Origin: Actinacidiphila acidipaludis
GTDB taxonomy: Bacteria; Actinomycetota; Actinomycetes; Streptomycetales; Streptomycetaceae
Reading direction: 5' to 3'
DNA: 64,000 nucleotides
NCBI RefSeq assembly: GCF_019890725.1
Contig: NZ_JAINZZ010000027.1
Location: forward strand, 1-64,000
Below the pieces are notes generated by a model. The model worked only from the letters and a program-made list of their open reading frames with translations. It was not told the DNA's origin and searched no databases. Every line of letters begins with the position of its first letter. The stretch's first letter is position 1. Position numbers and translations under genes: made by a program. Positions 49,235 to 57,874 of this stretch are shown here, in pieces.

Positions 49235-49335
49235 GCACACCGGTACTCCGGCCGTCCCCGGCGCCTCGCGTGCCCGGCAAGCCCCGGACGCGGCGGCCCG
49301 CCACCGCGACCAGCCGGGAGGCGGGCGGCCGATGA
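49231..49335 (+). CDS. 34-residue basic mini-protein coupled at both ends
   Basis: ATG at 49231 overlaps the upstream stop (ATGA) and its own stop overlaps the ATG of the GMC oxidoreductase (ATGA). The product MSTPVLRPSPAPRVPGKPRT... is Pro/Arg-rich and low in complexity. It may be a coupling leader peptide rather than a functional protein; without it the downstream start would be 97 bases from the previous stop. Confidence 0.45.
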   Translation: MSTPVLRPSPAPRVPGKPRTRRPATATSREAGGR

Positions 49336-51191
49336 GTCTCGACGGTCTCGTCGCGGGCCTGCTCGCCAGTGACGGTACGGAGGAGTGGGCGGCCCGCACC
49401 CCGCACCGGCTGGAGAGCCTGCTGTCCGCCATGCCGCTGCCGAGCCGCGCCGGGATCCGCGCGGCCGCCCGGGCGATCGACGCGTACGCGCTGGTCCGCA
49501 CCGGGCGGCGGCTGGGCGGGCTGACCCCCGCCGAGCGGGAGGGCGTACTGGCCGCCCTGGGCGCCAGGCCGCGTCTGCAGCCGATGCTGGACGTCCTCAA
49601 GGTGCCGGTCCTGCTCGCCGCCGGCACCGAGCGGCTCGCCGGGCGGGCCGCGCCGCCCACCGCCCCCGTCCCCGCGGACCCGCCACTGGACTGCACCCCG
49701 GCCCACGCCTGGCCACGGCGCAGCACCGCGGACGCGGTCGTGATCGGCTCCGGCGCCGGGGGCGCGATGGCCGCCCGCACCCTGGCCCGCGCCGGCGCCC
49801 GGGTCGTCGTGGTCGAAGAGGGCGCCCATCACAGCACGGCGTCCTTCGGCCGCCGCGCCCCCCTCGACCGCTTCACCGACCTGTACCGCGACGGCGGCGC
49901 CACCATCGCCCTGGGCGACCCACCGCTGCTGCTGCCCGTCGGCCGGGCCGTCGGCGGCACCACCGTCGTCAACTCCGGTACCTGCTACCGCACTCCCGCG
50001 CACGTCCTGGCCCGCTGGACGCAGCAGTACGGGTTCGCCGCGGCCGCGCAGCTCGACGCCTTCCTCGACGAGGCCGAACGGACCCTGCACGTCGGGCCGC
50101 AGAGCCTCGACGTGCTCGGCGCCAACGGCCGCATCGCTCTCGCCGGAGCCGCCGCACTGGGCTGGCGCGCCGCACCGCTGCGCCGCAACGCGCCCGGCTG
50201 CCGCGGGTCGTGCCAGTGCGTCGTCGGATGCCCGACCGGCGCCAAACAGAGCGTCCAGCTCTCCGTGCTGCCGGACGCGTGCGCCGCCGGCGCCCGGATC
50301 GTCACGGGAGCCCGCGTACTGCGCATCCTCGTCGACCCCGGCCGCCCCGGCGGACCCCGTGCCGCCGGGGTGCGGGTGGCGGTGTCCGGCGGCGCGGGGC
50401 GACGCGGCGACGACAGCGCCGAGTCGGAGATCCTCGCGCCGCTGGTCGTGGTCGCGGCCGGAGCACTCCAGTCCCCGGCCCTGCTGCGCCGCTCCGGACT
50501 CGGCCGCCACCCGCGCCTGGGCCGCAACCTCAGCGTCCACCCCGCGACCAGCGTCGCCGGCCGTTTCGCCGAGCCGGTGACCGCCTGGGAGGGGGTCCTG
50601 CAGAGCGTCGGCGTGGAGGAACTGCACAGCCGGGGCGTCCTCATCGAGGCGACCGCCACCCCGCCCGGCATGGGTTCCTTCGTCCTGCCCGGTGTCGGCC
50701 GTGAACTGCGCGACGAGCTGGAGGACGCCGGCCGGCTCGCGACGCTCGGCGCGATGGTCGCCGACCTCCCCTCTGGGCGCGTCCTCGGCCGCGACCGCGT
50801 CCTCGTCCGCTACGGACTGAGCCCGCGCGACGCGGACCGGCTGCTCCACGCGGTGCGCGCCATGGCCCAACTGCTGTTCGCGGCGGGCGCGCAGGAGGTG
50901 CTCACCGGCATACCCGTCGCGCCCCGGGCCCGGTCGGTGCGGGAACTCGACGCGATCCTCGGCCGGGTGGGCCCTCGGCAGCTCCACCTGTCGGCGTACC
51001 ACCCCACCGGCACGGTCGCCGCGGGCGCCGACCCCCAGCGCGCCCCCACCGACGGGACGGGACGCCTGCGCGGTGTGCACGGCGTCGTCGTCGCGGACGG
51101 CTCCCTGCTGCCGTCCTGCCCCGAGGTGAACCCGCAGCTGAGCATCATGGCGGCGGCGCTGGCCGTCGCCGAGGCCCACACCGGAGGCTGA
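49332..51191 (+). CDS. GMC-family FAD oxidoreductase (long-chain alcohol / sterol oxidase-like)
   Basis: A 619-residue flavoprotein. An N-terminal helical region (1-125) precedes the FAD motif VIGSGAGGAMAARTL (138-151) and EEGAHH. The cysteine-rich segment GCRGSCQCVVGCPTGAK is characteristic of fatty-alcohol-oxidase-like GMC proteins. The active-site His is in SAYHPTGT and the C-terminal FAD/active-site region is CPEVNPQLSIMAAALAVAE. GGGAGGCGGGC precedes the ATG. Likely oxidises a hydrophobic alcohol such as a sterol or long-chain alcohol. Confidence 0.9.
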   Translation: MSLDGLVAGLLASDGTEEWAARTPHRLESLLSAMPLPSRAGIRAAARAIDAYALVRTGRRLGGLTPAEREGVLAALGARPRLQPMLDVLKVPVLLAAGTERLAGRAAPPTAPVPADPPLDCTPAHAWPRRSTADAVVIGSGAGGAMAARTLARAGARVVVVEEGAHHSTASFGRRAPLDRFTDLYRDGGATIALGDPPLLLPVGRAVGGTTVVNSGTCYRTPAHVLARWTQQYGFAAAAQLDAFLDEAERTLHVGPQSLDVLGANGRIALAGAAALGWRAAPLRRNAPGCRGSCQCVVGCPTGAKQSVQLSVLPDACAAGARIVTGARVLRILVDPGRPGGPRAAGVRVAVSGGAGRRGDDSAESEILAPLVVVAAGALQSPALLRRSGLGRHPRLGRNLSVHPATSVAGRFAEPVTAWEGVLQSVGVEELHSRGVLIEATATPPGMGSFVLPGVGRELRDELEDAGRLATLGAMVADLPSGRVLGRDRVLVRYGLSPRDADRLLHAVRAMAQLLFAAGAQEVLTGIPVAPRARSVRELDAILGRVGPRQLHLSAYHPTGTVAAGADPQRAPTDGTGRLRGVHGVVVADGSLLPSCPEVNPQLSIMAAALAVAEAHTGG

Positions 51192-51220
51192 GCCTGACGG
51201 ACGCCCGTGCCCGCTATAGC

Positions 51221-52342
51221 GTGGGAAGCGTGCGCGAGGAGCTGGTCACCGTGTTCCTCGGCGGAGACGTGATGCTCGGCCGGGGCGTCGACCAGATCCT
51301 TCCACACCCCGGTGACCCGGCGCTGCGCGAGAGTTTCGTCCGCGACGCCCGTTCCTACGTCGAGCTGGCGGAAGCCGCCAACGGGCCGGTGCCCCGGCCC
51401 GCGGACTTCCGCCGGCCCTGGGGCGAGGCGCTGGCCGCCCTGGACGACGCGGCGCCCGACATGCGGGTGATCAACCTGGAGACGTCCGTCACCGCCGACG
51501 GCGACTTCGCACCCGGCAAGGGCGTGCACTACCGGATGCACCCCGCCAACCTTCCGTGCCTCGCCGTGGCCCGGCCGGACGTGTGCGCGCTGGCCAACAA
51601 CCACGTGCTGGACTTCGGCGCGCGCGGTCTGCGCGAGACCCTCGACGTCCTGGCGGACGCCGGGCTGCGCACGGCGGGTGCGGGTGACGACGTCACACGG
51701 GCGCGGCGGCCGGCGGCCGTGTCGCTGGACGAGGGCCACCGGGTGCTGGTCCTCTCCTTCGGGATGCCCTCCAGCGGGATCCCTCCGGCCTGGGCCGCCA
51801 CCGCCGACCGCGCCGGCGTCGCGCTGGTCGAGGATCCGTCGCCGGCCACCGCCGCTCCGCTCGCCCGACGGGTGCGGCAGCTCCGCCGGCCGGGGGACAT
51901 CGTCGTCGCCTCCGTGCACTGGGGACCGAACTGGGGCTACGACGTCACCCCCGCCGAGCGGGACTTCGCCCACACGCTGGTCGACGCGGGCGTGGACATC
52001 GTGCACGGTCACTCCTCGCACCACCCGCGCCCGCTGGAGATCCACCACGACCGGCTGGTGCTCTACGGCTGCGGCGACCTCGTCGACGACTACGAGGGCA
52101 TCACCGGGCATGCGGCCTACCGGGACGACCTGCGGGTGCTGTACCTGGTCCGGGTGGAGGCCGGGACCGGTCGGCTGGCCGGGCTGGACATGGTGCCGCT
52201 GAGGGCGCGCCGGATGCGGCTGGAGCACGCGCCGGCCGAGGACACCGCCTGGCTGCGGGCCGTCCTCGACGAGCACAGCAGGGCCTTCGGCACCCGCGTC
52301 GCCACCGGGCCCGACGGCACGCTCACGGCGTCCCGGGCCTGA
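51221..52342 (+). CDS. CapA-family (PGA_cap) metallophosphatase-like protein
   Basis: A 373-residue protein of the poly-gamma-glutamate-synthesis CapA family. Metal-binding motifs GGDVMLGRGVD, VINLETSVT, ANNHVLDFG, SVHWGPNW and HGHSSHHPRP are all present. No signal peptide or capB/capC neighbours are visible, so a role in capsule formation is doubtful; a metallophosphoesterase activity is more likely. Start GTG 51221 (or 51230) with TATAGC just upstream, possibly leaderless. It follows the GMC gene by 29 bases. Confidence 0.9.
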   Translation: MGSVREELVTVFLGGDVMLGRGVDQILPHPGDPALRESFVRDARSYVELAEAANGPVPRPADFRRPWGEALAALDDAAPDMRVINLETSVTADGDFAPGKGVHYRMHPANLPCLAVARPDVCALANNHVLDFGARGLRETLDVLADAGLRTAGAGDDVTRARRPAAVSLDEGHRVLVLSFGMPSSGIPPAWAATADRAGVALVEDPSPATAAPLARRVRQLRRPGDIVVASVHWGPNWGYDVTPAERDFAHTLVDAGVDIVHGHSSHHPRPLEIHHDRLVLYGCGDLVDDYEGITGHAAYRDDLRVLYLVRVEAGTGRLAGLDMVPLRARRMRLEHAPAEDTAWLRAVLDEHSRAFGTRVATGPDGTLTASRA

Positions 52343-52387
52343 CCGGCGGGGAGAAGCGCGCAGGAGGAGCGCGGAGTGGGGGTGGGC

Positions 52388-54112
52388 TCAGCCGCCCGGG
52401 TGTTTGCGCAGGAAGCCGCGCAGCCGCCGCAGCGGCCAGGTGTTGACGACGTCCTCCGGGGTGAGCCAGCCCCGCTGCGCCGTGCCGACCCCGTAGCGCA
52501 GGTACGCCAGGTGGGGGATCGAATGGGCGTCGGTGTTGATCGCGAACTTCGCGCCGTGACTCCTGGCACGCAGGATGTCCTCGTCACCCAGGTCCAGACG
52601 GTCGGGCTGCGCGTTGACCTCCAGGGCCGTGCCCGTCCGGGCGCACGCGGCGAACACCTCGTCGAGGTCCACGTCGATGCCGGGCCGCCTGCCGATCAGC
52701 CGGGTGGTGGGGTGGCCGATGATGTTGACGTGCGGGTTCTCGCAGGCCCGGACGAGCCGGCGGGTCATCGCCCGACGGTCGAGCCCGAAATGGGAGTGGA
52801 CCGAGGCCACGCAGAGGTCGAAGCCCGCCAGGAACGCGTCCGGCCAGTCCACCTCCCCGTCCGGGCCGATGTTCAGCTCGGTGCCGTGCAGCAGCCGCAT
52901 CCGCCGCTCGCCGTCCAGCGCCCGCAGCTGTTCGCGCTGCGCAAGGATCTTCTCGTCGGTCATGCGCTGCATGTACAGGTTCGGGGCGTGGTCGGTCACC
53001 GCGTAGTACGCGTAACCCCGCCGGGCGGCCGCCGCCACCATCTCCTCCAGCGGTGCGAGGCCGTCGGTGAGGTCGGTGTGGGTGTGCAGGTCCCCGCGGA
53101 TGTCGGCCTCCGTGACCACCTCCGGCAGCTCGCCGCGCTGTGCGGCCTCGATCTCGCCGCGGTCCTCGCGCAGCGCCGGCGGGATCCACGGCAGCCCGAG
53201 CCTGGCGTACACCTCCTCCTCGGACCGCGACGCGACCCGCCTGCCGCCCCTCGCGCCGAACAGGCCGTACTCGGAGAGCTTCAGGCCCTGGCGCACGGCG
53301 ATCGTCCGGGTCCGGATGTTGTGCGCCTTCGACCCGGTGAAGTACTGCAGAGCCGCTCCCCACGAGTCCCGCCGCACCACGCGCAGGTCGACCTGGACGC
53401 CCTTGACCGTGCGGACCGAGGTCTTCTTCTGGCCGTGCGCGATGACCTCGGCGGTCGAGGGCAGTTCGGTCAGCGCCTCCATGAACGGCGCCGGGCGGTC
53501 GGCGGCCACCAGGATGTCGAGGTCGCCGATGCTGTCCCTCATCCGGCGCAGCGAACCGGCGTGCGCGCACTGTTCGCACCCGGGGATCCGGGAGAGCCCG
53601 GCGACGATCTCCTCGGCCGCCTCCGCGGCGGTGCTCAGCAGGATCCGTCCGCCGGCCTGCCGCATCAGGTCGATGCCGTGCAGGATGTTCTGCTCGGTCT
53701 TCTCCCCGAAGCCCTTCAGGCCGCGCAGCCTCTCCGCCCGGATCGCGTCGGCCAGCTCGTCCACCGACGAGATGTGCAGGTCCTCGTAGAGCGTCAGCGC
53801 CTTCTTCGGGCCGAGAGTGGGGATGGCGATGAGCTGCCGCACGCCCGCGGGAATCCTCGCCCTGCTCTCCTCGACGGCCTCGACCCGCCCGGTGCGGACG
53901 TACTCGACCACCTTCTCGGCGATCGACGTGCCCACGTTGGGGATCTCCTTGAGCCCCGCGACGTCCAGCCGCGAGACGTCGCCCGGATGACCGCCGATCG
54001 CGCGTGCGGCCTTCTCGTAGGCGCGCGCCTTGAACGCGTCGCCTCCGGTGATGGCGATGAGGTCCGCGTACTCCTGCAGCAGCGCCTCGACGTCCTCGTT
54101 CGGCCGGGCCAC
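52388..54112 (-). CDS. polX: bacterial family X DNA polymerase with PHP domain
   Basis: A 574-residue PolX. N-terminal helix-hairpin-helix region (EIPNVGTSIAEKV, RGLKGFGEKTEQNI), a nucleotidyltransferase palm (AGSLRRMRDSIGDLDILVA) and a C-terminal PHP nuclease domain (LHTHTDLTDG, YYAVTDHAP, HGTELNIG, SVHSHFG, HPTTR, INTDAH) are in order, with the metal ligands present. It acts in gap filling and end processing in DNA repair. GTG start. Converges with the CapA-like gene. Confidence 0.94.
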   Translation of the reverse strand: MARPNEDVEALLQEYADLIAITGGDAFKARAYEKAARAIGGHPGDVSRLDVAGLKEIPNVGTSIAEKVVEYVRTGRVEAVEESRARIPAGVRQLIAIPTLGPKKALTLYEDLHISSVDELADAIRAERLRGLKGFGEKTEQNILHGIDLMRQAGGRILLSTAAEAAEEIVAGLSRIPGCEQCAHAGSLRRMRDSIGDLDILVAADRPAPFMEALTELPSTAEVIAHGQKKTSVRTVKGVQVDLRVVRRDSWGAALQYFTGSKAHNIRTRTIAVRQGLKLSEYGLFGARGGRRVASRSEEEVYARLGLPWIPPALREDRGEIEAAQRGELPEVVTEADIRGDLHTHTDLTDGLAPLEEMVAAAARRGYAYYAVTDHAPNLYMQRMTDEKILAQREQLRALDGERRMRLLHGTELNIGPDGEVDWPDAFLAGFDLCVASVHSHFGLDRRAMTRRLVRACENPHVNIIGHPTTRLIGRRPGIDVDLDEVFAACARTGTALEVNAQPDRLDLGDEDILRARSHGAKFAINTDAHSIPHLAYLRYGVGTAQRGWLTPEDVVNTWPLRRLRGFLRKHPGG

Positions 54113-54269
54113 GCCTCACAGTCTAGGAACCGGGGCCGTCCCCGCACCTGCGGGCGGCGGCCGCGGCGGCCGCTGCTGATGCCGGTCCGCGGCCGCTGTG
54201 TGCACGGTGGAAGGGAGTGCCGGCCCGGTGACCGGCACCACGGCGCTGACCTCCAGGGAGGAGACGACG

Positions 54270-55548
54270 GTGTCGCTCTGGCATCTGCGGGACTTCCACG
54301 ACGAGGACCTCGACCAGGCCATCCAGCTGTGGGACCAGGGGCGTCAGACGGAGGCAGCCGTGCCCGTCTTCCCCGTGTCCGAGGTCGTGACCGCCGCGCG
54401 CAGCGGGCAGCCGGCGGTCGTGGCCGTCGTCGGCGACGAGATCGTCGGGCTGATCGTCGCCCGGCTGGAGGACGAGCGGGCATGGATCCTGCTGGTCGCG
54501 CTGTCCGGACGCTGGCGCAACCGCGGACTCGGCAGCGCGCTGATCGGGGAGCTCGAACGCCGGCTGCGGGGCACGGGTGTGCGGCGGTTCTGCGCGGTCC
54601 TGGCCCCGGGCTCCACGGGAACCGCCGCGCTGGAGCACAGCGGCTACCGCCGGACGGAGGGACTGGCCTACTTCGAGAAGGTGGAGCACCTCGGCGCCTC
54701 GGACGCGGGCGTCCTGGCCGAACTCGGCGGCCGCGTGCTGCCGAACGGCCTGTGGGACCAGCTCGCCGGGATGCGGGAGGCCAAGGACGCCATCGAGAAG
54801 CGGATCGTGCTGCCTCTGGTGGAGCCGGAGGTGGCCGAACGCTTCGGGGTGTCGCCGCCGAAGGCGGTGATCCTCTTCGGGCCGCCGGGCACCGGCAAGA
54901 CGAGCTTCGCCAAGGCCGTCGCCTCGCGCCTGGACTGGCCCTTCGTCGAGCTGTTCCCGTCGCGGCTGGCCGCCGCGGGCGACGGGCTGGCCGCCTCGCT
55001 CCGCGAGAGCTTCGCCGACCTGGCCGACCTGGAGAGCGTGGTGCTCTTCATCGACGAGGTTGGAGGAGATCGCCTCCGCGCGGTCGGGAGCGGCGGTCGA
55101 TCCCGGGCACGGTGTCACCAACGAGCTGCTCAAACTCATCCCGGCGTTCCGCGACGGCGACAACCGGCTGCTGATCTGCGCGACGAACTCCCTGCGCACC
55201 CTGGACGCCGCGTTCCTGCGTCCGGGCAGGTTCGACTACATCCTGCCGGTCGGCCCGCCCGACGACGCGGCCCGCGAGGCGATCTGGCGGCGCTACCTCG
55301 GGCCGTCCACGGAGTCCGTCGACCTGGACCGGCTGGTGGAGGCCAGCGCGATGTTCACCCCCGCCGACATCGAGTTCGCCGCGCGCAAGGGCGCCCAGCG
55401 GGCCTTCGAACGGGAGGTCGCCGAGCGCAGCGGCGCGCCGGCCGGAACCGGCGACTACCTGGCCGCGATCGCCGACACCCGGCCCACGCTCACCGAGGCG
55501 GCCCTGGCCGGCTTCCACGAGGACATCGAACGCCACCTGCGCACCTGA
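54270..55548 (+). pseudogene. GNAT acetyltransferase-AAA+ ATPase fusion, frameshifted
   Basis: Residues 1-140 are a GNAT acetyltransferase (RWRNRGLGSALIGELE acetyl-CoA loop). A linker is followed by an AAA+ ATPase with Walker A GPPGTGKT (204-211) and Walker B VVLFIDEV. At 55060-55061 a TT where one T is expected shifts the frame: the remaining sequence (EEIASARSGAA, ICATNSLRTLDAAFLRPGRFD, sensor 2 region) continues in the next frame to a stop at 55546-55548. Removing one T gives an uninterrupted 425-residue protein. Start GTG 54270 has AGGGAGGAG 6 bases upstream. Either a recent pseudogene, a sequence error or, less likely, a programmed shift. Confidence 0.85.
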
Positions 55549-55609
55549 GGCCCACCTGCGCACCTGAGGCCCACCCGCGTACCGCCGTCCCACCCGCGTA
55601 CCCGAGCGC
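55534..55609. repeat. four tandem 19-bp repeats over a stop codon
   Basis: Two perfect copies of CACCTGCGCACCTGAGGCC (55534-55552, 55553-55571) and two diverged ones (55572-55590, 55591-55609). The first copy contains the stop of the GNAT-AAA+ gene; each early copy could supply a TGA. Confidence 0.85.
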
Positions 55610-55769
55610 GCGCCGGGCGCCGAGAGCCCCCGTGCCGCCGCTGCCGCTCCGCAGCCGGACATGGGCCGAATGGAGCACGGGCGCCGGACCCGATGGAGTG
55701 CATGCGGTTTCCTCGTGGCCCCGAGGTGGACACCTGAACATATCGGCCGTCCACTGCTTCGAGGTCACC

Positions 55770-57266
55770 ATGCGACTGCTTCTGGTCCACCCCAGTGCCC
55801 TGATGTACTCGGAGATCTTCCTGCGCCTCGAGCCGCTCGGCCTGGAGCGGGTGGCGGGCGCGGCCCGTGCGGCCGGCCACGAGGTGCGGGTGGTGGATCT
55901 CCAGGTGTCCGCCGGCCGGACGCTGTCCCGCGAGTTCAAGACGTTCCGCCCCCACGCCATGGGCATCTCGCTGAACTACCTGGCGAACATCCCCGAGGCC
56001 ATCCAGGTGGCCAAGGCCGCCAAGGACGCCGACCCGTCGTGTTTCGTGTTCTTCGGCGGCCACAGCGTGTCCTTCGTCGCCGAGGACGTCATCGAGCAGG
56101 CCGGGGGAGCGGTCGACGCGGTGATCCGCGGCGAGGGCGAGCCCGCGGTGGCGCCGCTGATGGAGGCGGTGCGGGACGGCGGGGTCGACGGCGTGCCCGG
56201 CGTCGTGACGGCGAACGGGCGCGGTCCCGAGCCGCGGATGCTGCACAGCATCGACGACCCGATGCCGGCCCGCGACCTCATGCGGCACCGGCGCCGGTAC
56301 TTCATCGGCGAGCTCGACCCCTGCGCGTCGATCGAGTTCACCCGCGGCTGCCCCTGGGACTGCTCCTTCTGCTCGGCCTGGACGTTCTACGGCCGCAGCT
56401 ACCGCAAGGCGTCCCCCGAGGCCGCGGGCGCCGAGATGGCCTCGATCCGCGAGCCCAACGTCTTCATCGTCGACGACGTGGCCTTCATCCGTCCCGAGCA
56501 CGGACACGCGCTGGCCGGTGAGCTGGAACGGCGCAGGATCCGCAAGTCGTACTACCTGGAGACCCGCAGCGACGTGCTCCTGCGCAACGAGGAGGTCTTC
56601 CAGCGCTGGGTGCGGCTCGGGCTGCGGTACATGTTCCTCGGCATGGAGGCCATCGACGCCGAAGGGCTGGACCTGTACCGCAAACGCGTCAGCCCGGACG
56701 ACAACTTCCGCGCCCTGGAGGTCGCCCGCCGTCTCGGGCTGATCGTGGCGATCAACCTCATCGTGGACCCGGCCTGGGACGAGGAGCGGTTCCGGGTGGT
56801 CCGCGAGTTCGCCCTGTCGGTGCCGGAGATCGTGCACCTGACGGTGATGACGCCCTACCCGGGCACGGAGATCTGGCACACCGAGTCGCGCCGGCTCACC
56901 ACCCGCGACTACCGGTTGTTCGACATCCAGCACGCGGTGGTGCCCACGACCCTGCCGCTGGACGTCTTCTACCGGGAGCTGGTCAGGACACAGGCCGTCA
57001 TCAACCGCAAGCACCTCGGGCTGCGCAACGCGGTGGGCGCCATGCGGGTGCTGGGCGGGAACCTGGCGCGCGGGCAGACGAACTTCGCCCGGATGCTGTG
57101 GAAGTTCAACAGCGTCTACAACCCGGCCCGGCAGATGGCCGACCACCAGCGCCCGGTGCGCTACGAGCTCCCGCTGCCCCGTCATCTCGACGTCGGCGAC
57201 CGCAAGCAGCTCTTCGTCCACACCCGTCCCGCGGTGCGCCCGGAGAGCCGTCCCCAGCCGGAGTGA
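55770..57266 (+). CDS. hpnR: hopanoid C-3 methylase (B12-binding radical SAM)
   Basis: A 498-residue class B radical SAM methyltransferase. Residues 1-150 form a cobalamin-binding domain; the Fe-S cysteines are Cys194, Cys198 and Cys201 in RGCPWDCSFCSAW. The N-terminus HPSALMYSEIFLRLEPLGLE and the segment around the cluster agree with HpnR, which makes 3-methylhopanoids from hopanoids. Start ATG 55770 has GAGG 5 bases upstream and begins the Rossmann strand. No hopanoid gene is adjacent; the substrate would come from an hpn/shc cluster elsewhere. Confidence 0.87.
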   Translation: MRLLLVHPSALMYSEIFLRLEPLGLERVAGAARAAGHEVRVVDLQVSAGRTLSREFKTFRPHAMGISLNYLANIPEAIQVAKAAKDADPSCFVFFGGHSVSFVAEDVIEQAGGAVDAVIRGEGEPAVAPLMEAVRDGGVDGVPGVVTANGRGPEPRMLHSIDDPMPARDLMRHRRRYFIGELDPCASIEFTRGCPWDCSFCSAWTFYGRSYRKASPEAAGAEMASIREPNVFIVDDVAFIRPEHGHALAGELERRRIRKSYYLETRSDVLLRNEEVFQRWVRLGLRYMFLGMEAIDAEGLDLYRKRVSPDDNFRALEVARRLGLIVAINLIVDPAWDEERFRVVREFALSVPEIVHLTVMTPYPGTEIWHTESRRLTTRDYRLFDIQHAVVPTTLPLDVFYRELVRTQAVINRKHLGLRNAVGAMRVLGGNLARGQTNFARMLWKFNSVYNPARQMADHQRPVRYELPLPRHLDVGDRKQLFVHTRPAVRPESRPQPE

Positions 57267-57383
57267 TCCGGGGGCGCTGTCAGGGGTTCTTCCCGGACCC
57301 CGGCATGACAGGTTCCGTCCCGCCAGAAGGGGTACCCGGGGACTGCCGGTCGCACGACGCGGGACGGGAGGAGACGGCGTGCC

Positions 57384-57806
57384 ATGAAGCACGACGAGAT
57401 GATCGGAAAAGCCCAGGCCCTGGCCCAGCTGCCGGACCGCGGTTCGGCCGAACGGGCGATGGACGCGGTGCTGCGCACCCTGGGCGAACGGCTGCCCTCC
57501 GGGCTGGCCGACCACATGGCGGCGCAGCTCCCAGCGTCGCTGGGCGTCTGCGTGCACCGGGCGGCGGAGTCCGCGGCCCTGGACGGCCGCGACCCGTCGG
57601 TGGGCGAACGCTTCGACCTCACCGCCTTCGCGGGCCGGGTGGCGGGCCGGGCCGGCACCACGGAGGACGCGGCCCTGCAGGAGACCGCCGCGGTCTTCGA
57701 GGTGCTCGACGCGGCCCTGGCCCCGGAGCTCATGGACAAGATGGCCGCGGTGCTGCCCGCCGACATCGGCGGGCTCCTGCCGTCCGGGCGGTCGCAGGAG
57801 CTGTGA
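57384..57806 (+). CDS. DUF2267-domain protein
   Basis: A 140-residue helical protein with two repeated halves of the DUF2267 type (AERAMDAVLRTLGERLPSGLADHMAAQLP and the later TAAVFEVLDAALAPELMDKMAAVLPADIGGLLP). Function of the family is unknown; it is often found with stress genes. GGGAGGAG lies about 8 bases before the ATG. It lies between hpnR and an oppositely oriented SDR. Confidence 0.9.
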   Translation: MKHDEMIGKAQALAQLPDRGSAERAMDAVLRTLGERLPSGLADHMAAQLPASLGVCVHRAAESAALDGRDPSVGERFDLTAFAGRVAGRAGTTEDAALQETAAVFEVLDAALAPELMDKMAAVLPADIGGLLPSGRSQEL

Positions 57807-57874
57807 GGCTGCCGTCCGGCCGGTCGTGGGCGCGGTGAGGTGAGTACCGGCGAGCCGGCCGGGCCGGCGGTGAG

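Noticed and set aside
51221-52342. Capsule (poly-gamma-glutamate) biosynthesis locus
   Set aside because: Only the CapA-like gene is present; no capB, capC or capD relatives are adjacent and no export signal is visible.
54270-55548. Programmed ribosomal frameshift in the GNAT-AAA+ gene
   Set aside because: No slippery heptamer or downstream pseudoknot is evident at GGTTGG; a simple insertion or sequencing error is more economical.
54198-57266. Single giant fusion of GNAT, AAA+ and radical SAM domains
   Set aside because: The frame joining them between 55062 and 55769 is out-of-frame sequence; the AAA+ motifs continue in another frame and hpnR has its own start and ribosome-binding site.
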